42,308 bases of DNA from an uncultured Prevotella sp. (GCA_900317545.1 ONHE01000062.1:1-42308); one strand, 5' to 3'. Positions 34,496 through 42,308 are shown, numbered from the stretch's first letter. Notes: generated by a model not told the origin, from the sequence alone. Program-made: numbers and translations.

Positions 34496-34924
34496 TCAGA
34501 ACGGCAGATCATCTGCATTCTCGCTCTCCGTCGTTTGTTGCTGCGGCGGGAACGGAGCCTGCGTGGTCGGAGCGGCTGCAACATTCTGTACCTGAGCGGC
34601 ATTGAAGCCAGCAGAAGACGAGACATTTTGCGGAGCCTGGACACCGAATTGAGCAGGATCGACCATTCTCACATCGAACGCACGAATGCTGTTATACCAT
34701 CTTCCATTGTACTCATGAGCGTCTATATCAAAAGAAACAAGCACCTCCTGTCCTACTTGAATATTAAAGCGTGCAAGCCGATCAGCCCCAAAAACATCAA
34801 ACACCATTTTTCGGGGATAGGCCTCATGCGTCTCAATGACGAAACTTTGAGATTTCCATTCACCACGCGCCGAAACGCCACTTCTTTCCGGAAGTGCTAC
34901 GATAACCTTTCCTTGTAATTCCAT
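34496..34924 (-). CDS. DUF3127 OB-fold protein with SSB-like C-terminal tail
   Basis: This 142-residue protein is assigned to DUF3127, a small Bacteroidota family. The N-terminal domain (about 1-92) has the strand pattern of an OB fold: ELQGKVIVALPE, SFVIETHE, MVFDVFGADRLARF, GQEVLVSFDIDAHEY and WYNSIRAFDVRMV. A flexible Gln/Pro/Ala-rich linker follows (about 93-135), and the last residues are ENADDLPF. This fold-linker-acidic-tip layout is that of single-stranded DNA-binding protein, whose tip usually ends DDDIPF and docks repair and replication enzymes. I infer that it is an SSB-like protein; DNA binding is not shown by sequence. The gene faces rpoD and is divergent from dnaN. Confidence 0.82.
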   Translation of the reverse strand: MELQGKVIVALPERSGVSARGEWKSQSFVIETHEAYPRKMVFDVFGADRLARFNIQVGQEVLVSFDIDAHEYNGRWYNSIRAFDVRMVDPAQFGVQAPQNVSSSAGFNAAQVQNVAAAPTTQAPFPPQQQTTESENADDLPF

Positions 34925-35021
34925 TGTTATAACTTATATTTCTGCTTATTGACTTTAATTCCGCTTTTCGATTGCGAAATTAATAAAATAGTTCTAAAAT
35001 AAGAAACTTTTAGGCTGATAT

Positions 35022-35053
35022 TTTGCACCACTTATTAGTTTTTTGTATTTTTG
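35022..35053 (+). promoter_or_regulatory. Promoter of the dnaN operon
   Basis: TTTG (35022-35025) and TATTTTTG (35046-35053) are 20 nt apart, a good match to the Bacteroidota promoter. The ATG of dnaN is at 35091. Confidence 0.75.
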
Positions 35054-35090
35054 TAGCTAATATCGAATTAAACTAAAAAAATAAATACTA

Positions 35091-36215
35091 ATGAGATTTA
35101 CTACATCAAGCTCTGCCCTGAGTAGCCGATTACAGACGCTTGCAAGGGTTATCAACAGCAAAAACTCTCTCCCCATTCTCGAGAGTTTCCTGTTTGAAAT
35201 CAATAACAATCAATTGAGAGTCACAGCCTCCGATAGTGAAAACGTCATGCAATCGGTCATCGCTCTGGATCAAAGTGATGGTGAAGGAAAATTTGCCGTA
35301 CCAAGCCGCACGATAATCGAAGCATTAAAGGAACTTCCTGAACAGCCGCTGTCATTTGATGTCGACCCGGTTCATTTCACGGCAAAGATCATTTATATGA
35401 ACGGTCTGTATAATTTTGCAGTCCAGAACGCAGAAGAATATCCACCCGTTCAGCCAATACCGGACGGAGCCACAGTGATCACGATGGAATCCAATGTATT
35501 GAGCGACAATATCAACCGGTCCATTTTTGCAACGGCCCAAGATGAACTTCGTCCCGTCATGAACGGTATATTCTTCGATTTGACGAGCACCAATTTGGCT
35601 ATTGTCGCAAGTGATGGACACAAGCTGGTCAGAAACAGCAATTACGCCATCAAGAGCGACAAGCCTGCCTCTTTCATACTCCCCAAGAAGCCCGCAACGC
35701 TTCTAAAGGCGGTCTTGGGTAAGGATGGAAGCGATGTGGTAATCAAGTTCAACGAACGCAATGCGGAAATACGTTTTTCCGACGGCATTCTTTTCTGCCG
35801 CTTGATCGAAGGACGTTATCCTAACTATAATTCGGTTATTCCCACCAATAACCCCAACGAGCTCACCATCGACCGCAAGGCTCTCTTAGGCGCCCTCAAG
35901 CGAGTGCTGCCCTTTGCCAGCGAAAGCAGCCAGCTCATCCGTTTTCACCTGGAAGCTGGAAAACTTGAACTCTCATCAGAAGACATCGATTTCGCTACAA
36001 GTGCAAAGGAGAACATCACCTGCGACTACAACGGCCAGCCGATGAGCATCGGCTTCAAAGGCAGTTCGTTGACGGAAATCCTCAGCAACTTAGACAGTGA
36101 CGATGTTGAAATCAAGTTGGCTGATCCCAGCCGTGCAGGTATTGTCGTGCCGGTGAACCAGCCAGAGAATGAAGACATCCTCATGTTGATCATGCCTATG
36201 TTGTTGAATGACTAA
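35091..36215 (+). CDS. dnaN: DNA polymerase III beta subunit (sliding clamp)
   Basis: This protein of 374 residues is the beta sliding clamp, which forms a ring on DNA and tethers the replicative polymerase and repair enzymes. Three clamp domains are visible. Segments such as SSLSSRLQTLARVINSKN-like N-terminus, NSLPILESFLFEI, PSRTIIEALKELP, LRPVMNGIFFDLTSTNLAIVASDGHKLV and the C-terminal ILMLIMPMLLND (with the MPM clamp-loader/pocket motif) are typical. The length is normal. It is first in a five-gene run with a DEDDh exonuclease (16-nt gap), DUF4835, recN and a TPR protein, all in one direction. Confidence 0.97.
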   Translation: MRFTTSSSALSSRLQTLARVINSKNSLPILESFLFEINNNQLRVTASDSENVMQSVIALDQSDGEGKFAVPSRTIIEALKELPEQPLSFDVDPVHFTAKIIYMNGLYNFAVQNAEEYPPVQPIPDGATVITMESNVLSDNINRSIFATAQDELRPVMNGIFFDLTSTNLAIVASDGHKLVRNSNYAIKSDKPASFILPKKPATLLKAVLGKDGSDVVIKFNERNAEIRFSDGILFCRLIEGRYPNYNSVIPTNNPNELTIDRKALLGALKRVLPFASESSQLIRFHLEAGKLELSSEDIDFATSAKENITCDYNGQPMSIGFKGSSLTEILSNLDSDDVEIKLADPSRAGIVVPVNQPENEDILMLIMPMLLND

Positions 36216-36231
36216 AACGGCTGTCGACTAA

Positions 36232-37086
36232 ATGAAGTTAAACCTCACAAAGCCCTTGATCGTCTTCGACCTGGAGACTACGGGGCTTGATCTTGTCAAT
36301 GACAGGATCATCCAGATATCTTTTATCAAAGTTTATCCTTCCGGCAAGGAAGAGAGAGAAAACATCTTCGTCAACCCGCAGAAACCAATCCCGGCGGAAG
36401 TCTCGACTTTGACCGGGATTACGGATGACGATGTGAAGAATGCACCCACGTTTAAGGAACTTTCGGTTTCACTGAATGAGAAGTTCAAAGGATGCGACTT
36501 CGCCGGCTTCAATTCCAACCATTTTGACATCCCGCTATTGGCAGAGGAATTCTTGAGATCCGGCGTAGACTTCGACTTCACGCATAGTCGGCTGATAGAT
36601 GCCCAGACCATCTTCCACAAGATGGAGCGCCGCAATCTCGCGGCGGCCTATCAGTTCTACTGTGGACGTAAAATGGAAGATGACTTTGAAGCCCATCGCG
36701 CAGACCAGGACACGGAGGCAACCTACCGAGTGCTTCAAGGTGAACTGGACAAATATGATCCGCAGACAGCTGAGGAACCAGACAGAAGTTTAGCGAATGA
36801 CATGGACGTACTGGCCGATTTTTCGAAAACAAACGATAATGTTGACTTTGCGGGCCGCATAGTGTGGAAAACTGTCACGGACAAAGATGGCAATCCGCTC
36901 ATGGACAAGGATGGAAAGCCACAAAAGCAGGAGGTTTTCAATTTCGGCAAATATAAAGGCAGTGTTGTCTCTGATGTTCTCCGCCGTGACCCTGGTTATT
37001 TCAGCTGGATGCTCAGCAGTGATTTCACCAATAACACCAAGCAGGTTTTGACGCGCATCCGTCTGCGTGAATTCAACAGCAAATGA
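36232..37086 (+). CDS. DnaQ-like 3'-5' exonuclease with ExoX-like C-terminal domain
   Basis: This protein of 284 residues is a DEDDh exonuclease. The motif I residues Asp13 and Glu15 are in IVFDLETTGLD, motif II lies in GFNSNHFDIPLLAEEF (about 91-106), and motif III in AHRADQDTEATY (near 153-162). A second small domain near 240-275 (VFNFGKYKGSVVSDVLRRDPGYFSWML) matches the C-terminal domain often found on exodeoxyribonuclease X-like proteins. It should remove nucleotides from DNA 3' ends, for proofreading or repair. It is not long enough to be a polymerase. Its position directly after dnaN suggests work at the clamp. Confidence 0.9.
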   Translation: MKLNLTKPLIVFDLETTGLDLVNDRIIQISFIKVYPSGKEERENIFVNPQKPIPAEVSTLTGITDDDVKNAPTFKELSVSLNEKFKGCDFAGFNSNHFDIPLLAEEFLRSGVDFDFTHSRLIDAQTIFHKMERRNLAAAYQFYCGRKMEDDFEAHRADQDTEATYRVLQGELDKYDPQTAEEPDRSLANDMDVLADFSKTNDNVDFAGRIVWKTVTDKDGNPLMDKDGKPQKQEVFNFGKYKGSVVSDVLRRDPGYFSWMLSSDFTNNTKQVLTRIRLREFNSK

Positions 37087-37108
37087 TGTCATTCTGATCA
37101 CAAAATAT

Positions 37109-38035
37109 ATGCAGAGACCCGTGAAGATCATAATTTGGTTGACGCTATGGATCACATTTGTGTTCATGCGTGCTCTCCATGCCAATGCTCAAGAGCTCCA
37201 GGCAAAGATCACGCTCAACACCAATCAGATCCAGGGGGTTGATGCGAATGTCTTCACCAATCTGCAGCAGACCGTTGAGAAGTTCATCAATGACCGGCAA
37301 TGGACAAACCTGCAGTTTCAGAAGAATGAGCGGATCGTCTGTAATTTCAACATCACTGTCACCAAGTACAACCCTTCCTCCAATCTCTTCGAATGCCGTG
37401 CATTGATTCAGGCCAACCGACCAGTGTACAATGCGGCATACGCGACTACACTCTATAACAATACTGACAACGATTTCAACTTTGAGTTTTCTCCTTTCGA
37501 CCAGCTGATTTTCAATGAAGAAAACGTTGACAATCAGTTGACGGCGCTACTTGCCTATTATGCCTATCTGATCATCGGGCTCAATTTAGACAGCTTTGCA
37601 CCGATGGGAGGAGAAGATGTGCTGCAGCGCTGCATGAACTTAGTCAACAATGCTCAGAATCTCAATTTCCCCGGTTGGAAGTCATTCAGCGACAGCCGTA
37701 ACCGGTTTGCCTTGATCAATGACTATTTGGATGGCGGGATGAAACCATTCCGTCAGTTGCAGTATGACTATTACCGCACGGGATTGGACGAGATGGCCAA
37801 CAATCCTGAAAGAGGACGGACCAACATCTCTTCGGCCATAGAAAACAATCTGAAGTCTGCACACGAAAACAAACCATTGAGCATGCTCCCGCAGATCTGG
37901 ACCGATTACAAACGAGATGAGCTGGCCAATATTTATCATGGAAAAGGCACACAGAAAGAAAAGGAGAGTATCTACGATATTCTGTTTTCTATCAATGCAA
38001 GCCAGAACAATGCTTGGGAAAAAATCAAGCAATAA
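37109..38035 (+). CDS. DUF4835 family exported protein (PorD-like)
   Basis: This 308-residue protein has a signal peptide (about 1-28 from Met at 37109, with a hydrophobic IIWLTLWITFVFM core and cleavage after ANA). It matches DUF4835, which is annotated in some flavobacteria as the type IX secretion protein PorD. The mature part (VQ-rich, then FEFSPFDQLIFNEENVDNQLTALLAYYAYLIIGLNLDSFAPMGGE) is family-like, with no lipobox. The role in this organism is unproven. It starts 22 nt after the exonuclease stop. An in-frame ATG at 37067 would overlap the exonuclease and destroy the clean signal peptide. Confidence 0.85.
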   Translation: MQRPVKIIIWLTLWITFVFMRALHANAQELQAKITLNTNQIQGVDANVFTNLQQTVEKFINDRQWTNLQFQKNERIVCNFNITVTKYNPSSNLFECRALIQANRPVYNAAYATTLYNNTDNDFNFEFSPFDQLIFNEENVDNQLTALLAYYAYLIIGLNLDSFAPMGGEDVLQRCMNLVNNAQNLNFPGWKSFSDSRNRFALINDYLDGGMKPFRQLQYDYYRTGLDEMANNPERGRTNISSAIENNLKSAHENKPLSMLPQIWTDYKRDELANIYHGKGTQKEKESIYDILFSINASQNNAWEKIKQ

Positions 38036-38046
38036 ACAACGCCTAT

Positions 38047-39711
38047 ATGCTTCGCCAACTATATATCCAACATTTTACGCTGATCAATGAACTGAAGATA
38101 GACTTTACACCCGGTTTCTCGGTGATTACAGGCGAGACCGGAGCGGGAAAAAGCATCATATTAGGTGCCATCGGGCTGCTGCTTGGAAACAGGGCTGACT
38201 CGCGGATGGTGAAAGAGGGAGAAAAAAAGTGTACTGTCGAGGCTCATTTTGACATTACGAACTATCACCTACAAGACTTTTTTGTAGAAAATGACATCGA
38301 TGATGACCCGTCCGACTGCATCCTCCGGCGTGAATTGACATCCTCAGGCAAGTCCAGAGCCTTCATCAATGATACGCCTGTTTCACTGGCCACGATCAAG
38401 CAATTAGGCGAACAACTCGTTGACATCCATTCCCAACACCAGAATCTCTTGCTGCAAACAGAAGACTTTCAGTTGCAGGTCGTGGATATCATAGCTCGTA
38501 ACGAGGGACAGCTGAATGATTACCGGGAAGCTTACGAAGCATTCAGGCAGAAGGAAAAGGAGTTTAAAGAACTTCAACAACGGATTGAGAAGAGCAAGAA
38601 GAATGAAGCTTTTATCACACACGAGCTCAATGAGATTCAGGCTGCAGGATTAGAAGAGGGGCAGCAAGAAGCATTGGAGGCAAGAAACGAGATCCTTACT
38701 CACTATGAGGATATCCTCACCTCTCTGCAGACAGCAGATCAGCTGCTCGGCGACGAAGAACAAGGTGTCCTCACGCGCATCAAGTCGACCCTGGCTTCCC
38801 TTCGTACCGTTGAGACGGTTTATCCCGCAATCAAGGACCTTTGCGACAGGCTCGACACGAGTTTCATTGAGCTCAAGGACATTGCGCGAGAAATCAGCGG
38901 AGGGTTAGAAAGCATCGATTTCGATCCCTCCGAACTCGAAAGGATCAACGATCAACTCAACCGTATCTACACCCTCGAGCACAAATATCACGTCAACGAA
39001 ATCAGCCAGATCCTTACCATCAGGGACGATCTCGCCAAGCAGCTCCGTTATATCACCAACAGCGACGAAGAACTCGACAGCCTCCACCGACAACTTGCAG
39101 AGGCGCAGGAAGCCTGTGAGCAGAAAGCGCAGACCATCTCTGCACTCCGTGTCAGTGCTGCACAGAAAGTGGAACGCGAGGCAAAGCACTACTTAGAGGC
39201 TTTGGGCATTCCCAATGTCCGGTTCTCCGTAGATATCAGTCGCAAGGCCTTGAGCCACGACGGGATAGACAAGATCGTCTTTCTTTTTAGTGCCAACAAG
39301 AGCTCGGCCATGCAACCCATCAGTCAGGTGGCTTCCGGTGGTGAGATAGCGCGCGTCATGCTCTCCCTTAAAGCAATGATCAGTGGAACAGTCAAGCTAC
39401 CTACCATTATCTTTGATGAGATTGATATTGGTGTCAGTGGCCGCATAGCTGAACAGATGGCAGGAATCATGAAAGAAATGGGGGACGAAGGACGACAAGT
39501 CATCAGCATCACCCATCTGCCACAGATTGCAGCAAGAGGAGCTGCACACTATAAAGTGGAAAAGGAAGAAACCGATCAGGGAACCATCAGCCGGATGCGC
39601 CTCTTGACGATGGAGGAGCGCGTCACCGAAATCGCACAGATGCTGAGCGGCAGCCAGATCAGTAAGGAAGCCATCAGCAACGCTAAAGTTTTATTAAAAT
39701 TGAATGCATAA
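38047..39711 (+). CDS. recN: DNA repair protein RecN
   Basis: This protein of 554 residues is RecN, an SMC-like ATPase involved in double-strand break repair. The Walker A motif is ITGETGAGKSIILGAIG (about 29-45), the coiled-coil arms run from about 165 to 370 (many heptads rich in Glu/Gln/Lys), the signature is QVASGGEIARVMLSLK (near 430), and Walker B is TIIFDEIDIGVSGRIAEQM (near 457). ITHLPQIAARG is near 495. The length is normal for RecN. The start at 38047 lies 11 nt after DUF4835. It fits with dnaN, the exonuclease and the AddAB pair elsewhere in the window. Confidence 0.96.
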   Translation: MLRQLYIQHFTLINELKIDFTPGFSVITGETGAGKSIILGAIGLLLGNRADSRMVKEGEKKCTVEAHFDITNYHLQDFFVENDIDDDPSDCILRRELTSSGKSRAFINDTPVSLATIKQLGEQLVDIHSQHQNLLLQTEDFQLQVVDIIARNEGQLNDYREAYEAFRQKEKEFKELQQRIEKSKKNEAFITHELNEIQAAGLEEGQQEALEARNEILTHYEDILTSLQTADQLLGDEEQGVLTRIKSTLASLRTVETVYPAIKDLCDRLDTSFIELKDIAREISGGLESIDFDPSELERINDQLNRIYTLEHKYHVNEISQILTIRDDLAKQLRYITNSDEELDSLHRQLAEAQEACEQKAQTISALRVSAAQKVEREAKHYLEALGIPNVRFSVDISRKALSHDGIDKIVFLFSANKSSAMQPISQVASGGEIARVMLSLKAMISGTVKLPTIIFDEIDIGVSGRIAEQMAGIMKEMGDEGRQVISITHLPQIAARGAAHYKVEKEETDQGTISRMRLLTMEERVTEIAQMLSGSQISKEAISNAKVLLKLNA

Positions 39712-39712
39712 T

Positions 39713-41368
39713 ATGAAAAAGATAAGGACAATTACCATTCTCCTCGCCATGCTTTTCTTTTGCCAGCAAGGCATTGCGCAGATTCAAAAGGCAGCCAAGG
39801 CTGTGTTTACATTGACCACTTTCGACAAAGATGGCGGTATTCTTGCATCCAGCCATGGCGTCTTCGTCAGTGCTGACGGTGACGCCATCAGCACATGGAC
39901 ACCTTTCGTCGGAGCCAGTTCGGCAGTCGTCATCGATGCCTCCGGCCACAAAATGAATGTTAAATATATGCTCGGTGCCAACGAGATTTATGACGTATGC
40001 AAGTTCAAGGTCGACGGCCGAACCACCGCCGCCCCTATCGCACAGAGCCCCTCTCCGGTCAACAGTAAGGTCTGGCTCATAGGCTATTCATTGGACAAGC
40101 CAGCCATTAGCCAACGATCTGTGCAGAAAGTGGAAGAGTTCATGGATAAGTATGCCTACTACATATTCTCCGACAACGCACCTGACAATGCCTCCAGTTG
40201 TCCCTTTGTCAACCAGAAAGGCGAAGTGATCGGACTGCTCCAACAGTCAAAGACAGGAGGTGAGCTCTACGCTACCGACGCTCGATTCATCAATAGTTTC
40301 AAGATCGAGAAAGGACTCTCCATCAATGATGCAGTACTGCGGCAGACAGGCATTCGCATGGCACTCCCCAACCAGCTTGACGAGGCGACGCTGGCACTCA
40401 TGCTCTCTGCACAGACCGTCGACTCCATCAAACGCGCAGGCTATGTCAACGACTTCATTCTAAAATTCCCACAGTCGACGGAAGGATATTACAGACGGGC
40501 TACAGACTATGTCAACCAAAACCTTTTCGATCAAGCAGCGACCGACATGGAAAATTGTATCCGTAACGCCACAGCCAAAGACGAGGCCCACTTCTGCTAT
40601 TCGAAACTGATCTACGACAAAGAGATCTATAAAAGCCAGATACCGTATCAGGCATGGAGCCTCGACAAAGCGTTGGAGGAAGCTCGTAAAGCCTACGAAA
40701 TCAACCCCTACCCCATCTATTTGCACCAACAGGCAAAGATCATCTATACACAGAAAGACTTTTCAAAAGCCTACGACCTATTCATGGCTCTCACAAAGAC
40801 TCCCATCCGCAATGGAGAACTCTTCTACAGTGCTGCCCAATGTAAGATGCAGCAGAATGCTCCTCAGAACGAGATTCTCGCCCTGCTCGACAGTGCTGTC
40901 TACGCTCAGCAGAAAACCAATTCCGCCCCCTACTACCTCGCCCGAGGACAATACCTCGCACTTATCGGAGAGACGCGGAAAGCTGTCGAAGATTTTAACG
41001 TATACGACACGCTCGTTATCGGACATGGATCTCCGGATTTTTATTATGTCAAGTACCAATGTGAAGTTAAGCTTCACCGCTACCAACAGGCACTCAATGA
41101 CATCGCGCATGCCATAGTCCTCAATCGGGCAGAACCGACTTACTACGCAGAGATGGCCAATCTTCAAATCAAGATCAACAAGCCGGAAGATGCAATCAAG
41201 ACGATCGACATCTGTATCAGCCTTGCCCCCGAATATGCAGATGCTTACCTCATCAAAGGCCTCGCGCTCATTCAGAACAAACAAGTGGCCGATGGAATTA
41301 AACAACTGCAAAAAGCAAAGGACTTAGGTGACCCTCGTGCACAAGAGTTGATCGACAAATATAAATAA
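39713..41368 (+). CDS. Degenerate trypsin-like protease domain fused to TPR repeats
   Basis: This 551-residue exported protein has a signal peptide (1-23, ending GIAQ). Residues about 25-205 have the outline of a trypsin-like (DegP/HtrA type) protease: GVFVSADGDAISTW, YDVCKFKVDG and CPFVNQKGEVIGLLQQ. The usual His of the first catalytic motif is not seen (STWTPFVGA takes its place) and the Ser motif reads NASSCPF instead of GNSGGP. It is probably not an active protease. From about 240 to 545 there are several TPR-type helical pairs, such as PSYTEMANLQIKINKPEDAI-like units near 470. It starts two bases after recN, so it is translationally coupled to it, but its role there is unknown. Confidence 0.78.
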   Translation: MKKIRTITILLAMLFFCQQGIAQIQKAAKAVFTLTTFDKDGGILASSHGVFVSADGDAISTWTPFVGASSAVVIDASGHKMNVKYMLGANEIYDVCKFKVDGRTTAAPIAQSPSPVNSKVWLIGYSLDKPAISQRSVQKVEEFMDKYAYYIFSDNAPDNASSCPFVNQKGEVIGLLQQSKTGGELYATDARFINSFKIEKGLSINDAVLRQTGIRMALPNQLDEATLALMLSAQTVDSIKRAGYVNDFILKFPQSTEGYYRRATDYVNQNLFDQAATDMENCIRNATAKDEAHFCYSKLIYDKEIYKSQIPYQAWSLDKALEEARKAYEINPYPIYLHQQAKIIYTQKDFSKAYDLFMALTKTPIRNGELFYSAAQCKMQQNAPQNEILALLDSAVYAQQKTNSAPYYLARGQYLALIGETRKAVEDFNVYDTLVIGHGSPDFYYVKYQCEVKLHRYQQALNDIAHAIVLNRAEPTYYAEMANLQIKINKPEDAIKTIDICISLAPEYADAYLIKGLALIQNKQVADGIKQLQKAKDLGDPRAQELIDKYK

Positions 41369-41380
41369 GTCACGGAAAAA

Positions 41381-41412
41381 TTTGCTTTTGTGAAAATAAT
41401 ATACTAATTTTG
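41381..41412 (+). promoter_or_regulatory. Promoter of tRNA-Arg
   Basis: TTTG (41381-41384) and TAATTTTG (41405-41412), 20 nt apart, form a full Bacteroidota promoter. The tRNA begins at 41426. Confidence 0.7.
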
Positions 41413-41425
41413 CACACGATCTTGA

Positions 41426-41500
41426 GGTTCCGTAGCTCAGTTGGATTAGAGCAACAGCCTTCTAAGCTGTGGGTCTTGGGTTCGAACCCCAACGGAATCA
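41426..41500 (+). tRNA. tRNA-Arg (TCT anticodon)
   Basis: The cloverleaf folds completely. The acceptor stem is GGTTCCG with CGGAATC (one G-U pair), the anticodon stem ACAGC/GCTGT holds the loop CTTCTAA with anticodon TCT at 41461-41463, and the T stem TTGGG/CCCAA holds TTCGAAC. The discriminator base is A at 41500 and no CCA is encoded. It decodes AGA and AGG. A phage-type integrase lies 220 bp downstream, so the 3' end of this gene is a likely integration site. Confidence 0.95.
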
Positions 41501-41514
41501 CAAAAAACACGGGG

Positions 41515-41542
41515 ATATAGACATCACCTATGATGCCTATAT
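41515..41542 (+). terminator. Weak hairpin after tRNA-Arg
   Basis: ATATAG-a-CATC and GATG-c-CTATAT form a 10-bp stem with one mismatch and a 6-nt loop. Only ATTTC follows, so it is a weak terminator candidate. Confidence 0.35.
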
Positions 41543-41607
41543 TTCATATAAGGCTATTATTCAATCAGTTATAGTTTCGACAACATGCGTAGCGTGATGC
41601 AATTCGT

Positions 41608-41696
41608 GTGTACCACGCAAAAACGCAGAAACACGCAGAACTGCGCAGTATTACGCAAAGTACGTGTACCAATGTCGTACCAATGGTGTGTACCAC
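41608..41696. repeat. Phased short direct repeats, probable integrase arm-type sites
   Basis: Five copies of a 7-8 bp motif (ACGCAAAA, ACGCAGAA, ACGCAGAA, GCGCAGTA, ACGCAAAG) start at 41615, 41623, 41633, 41643 and 41653, that is 8 then 10 bp apart. A second motif, GTGTACCAC, occurs at 41608 and 41688, and GTACCAATG at 41666 and 41677. They sit between tRNA-Arg and the integrase gene. The spacing near one helical turn is what arm-type binding sites or IHF-type assemblies use. Confidence 0.6.
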
Positions 41697-41720
41697 TTAT
41701 GAAACTTAATTGTATTGAGT

Positions 41721-42227
41721 ATGAAAATAGCAAAAACAAGAGTTGTCTTTGACAGACACAACAAATCCACAAAGAAGGTGGCAGCGTCGGTTTACATCGA
41801 AGTTTCGTATGATCGTGTACGCAACTTCTACAATACTGGCATTAAAGTTTACTCCCATCAGTTCAAGGACGGGAAAGTTATCAACTGCGGACAGATGGCA
41901 GAATACCAAGAGCGTATAAACGACATGCGAAGCACCATCGAGAACTACATAAACGAGAAGATGAAAGCAAAGGAAACTTTCTCGCTTGACAATCTCAAAA
42001 AGTTTATGGAAAACCGTGTGTTCGGTGAAAAGGATTCATTTCTTCGCTTTATGTACGCTCGTATTTTCGATAGACCTATTGCTGAATCAACCAGACATGC
42101 ACATATCTCCATCTACAATACACTGAAGCATTGGGGGCGTATCCGGCAATTCAGCGACATCACGGAGGCAAACCTCAAACTCTGGGATGATTTGTCACAT
42201 CAGAATGCACAAAAGGCAAAGTCTTGA
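41721..42227 (+). pseudogene. Truncated tyrosine recombinase/integrase
   Basis: The 168-residue product corresponds to the N-terminal parts of a Bacteroidota phage/transposon integrase: an arm-binding domain (MKIAKTRVVFDRHNKS, ASVYIEVSYD, FYNTGIKVY; about 1-85) and a SAM-like core-binding domain (about 105-168, FLRFMYARIFDRP, ITEANLKLWDDL). The catalytic domain with the Arg-His-Arg-Tyr residues is missing. Family members normally continue after NAQK with a helix and the catalytic domain, but here the frame ends in KS and a stop, and the next 81 bases show no integrase sequence in any frame. The ATG at 41721 is preferred to a TTG at 41715. The gene may be broken by insertion or deletion, and the rest could lie beyond the window. 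It marks the left end of an element at tRNA-Arg. Confidence 0.78.
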
Positions 42228-42268
42228 ACAGCCACCGACCTGCTGGTTTCGTGCAGGGGATGAGACCA

Positions 42269-42292
42269 TCTGCAATGTATGTCTGCAATGTA
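42269..42292. repeat. 13-bp tandem duplication after the broken integrase
   Basis: TCTGCAATGTATG is followed directly by TCTGCAATGTACG (one mismatch). It lies 42 bp after the integrase stop, in sequence unrelated to integrases. Its meaning is unknown. Confidence 0.6.
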
Positions 42293-42308
42293 CGAAAGCA
42301 AACACCAA

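Overview
The window looks like a chromosome segment from a Bacteroidales bacterium, most likely Prevotellaceae (Prevotella/Segatella-like). The evidence is Bacteroidota-type promoters (TAnnTTTG -7 boxes, sometimes with TTTG 20-23 nt upstream), general lack of strong Shine-Dalgarno sites, a SusC/SusD pair, a short primary sigma factor without region 1.1, and Bacteroidota families (DUF5686, DUF4421, DUF1460, DUF3127, DUF4835, TIGR02757). This placement rests on family recognition; no database search was run.

Layout. (1) 1-2090: rpsA with a structured leader and a strong terminator. (2) 2091-2753: a gene-free stretch with palindromes and a 22-bp tandem repeat array. (3) 2754-7531: a minus-strand surface-polysaccharide operon (two GT2 and one GT4-like glycosyltransferase plus a small zinc-ribbon protein, all overlapping), divergent from a Wzx-like flippase. 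(4) 7638-12755: a minus-strand nutrient-uptake locus in decay. One TlpA-like thioredoxin lipoprotein/periplasmic gene is intact, its paralogue is frameshifted and has CGLC instead of CGPC, and susC has an in-frame stop and is fused by a large deletion to a susD that has lost its 5' end. (5) 13126-21305: an apparently leaderless operon of a DUF5686 outer-membrane protein and an AddA/AddB-type helicase-nuclease pair. (6) 21395-26358: hexuronate catabolism (ENPP-type phosphodiesterase, UxuA, SDR mannonate/fructuronate oxidoreductase, then UxaB on its own promoter). (7) 26630-27373: TIGR02757 protein, followed by a second copy of the 22-bp repeat array. (8) 27682-30603: minus-strand operon of a Gfo/Idh/MocA oxidoreductase, a DUF4421 outer-membrane barrel and a DUF1460 murein amidase. 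(9) 30703-34310: EngB, an ABC-F ATPase and the primary sigma factor. (10) 34496-41368: a DUF3127 OB-fold protein with an SSB-like acidic tail, convergent with rpoD, then dnaN, a DEDDh exonuclease, DUF4835, recN and a degenerate-protease/TPR protein. (11) 41426-end: tRNA-Arg(TCT), a likely integration site, followed by phased short repeats and a truncated tyrosine integrase that marks the edge of a mobile element.

Functionally, most of the window is housekeeping: translation, sigma factor, replication clamp, recombination repair (AddAB, RecN, exonuclease, possible second SSB). The accessory parts are the polysaccharide genes, the decaying SusCD/TlpA locus and the element at tRNA-Arg. The observations I find most worth following are the 22-bp repeat family found beyond the 3' ends of two unrelated genes at distant sites, the SSB-like tail on DUF3127 next to the dnaN/recN genes, the double decay of the SusC/SusD locus, and the helically phased repeats between tRNA-Arg and the integrase.
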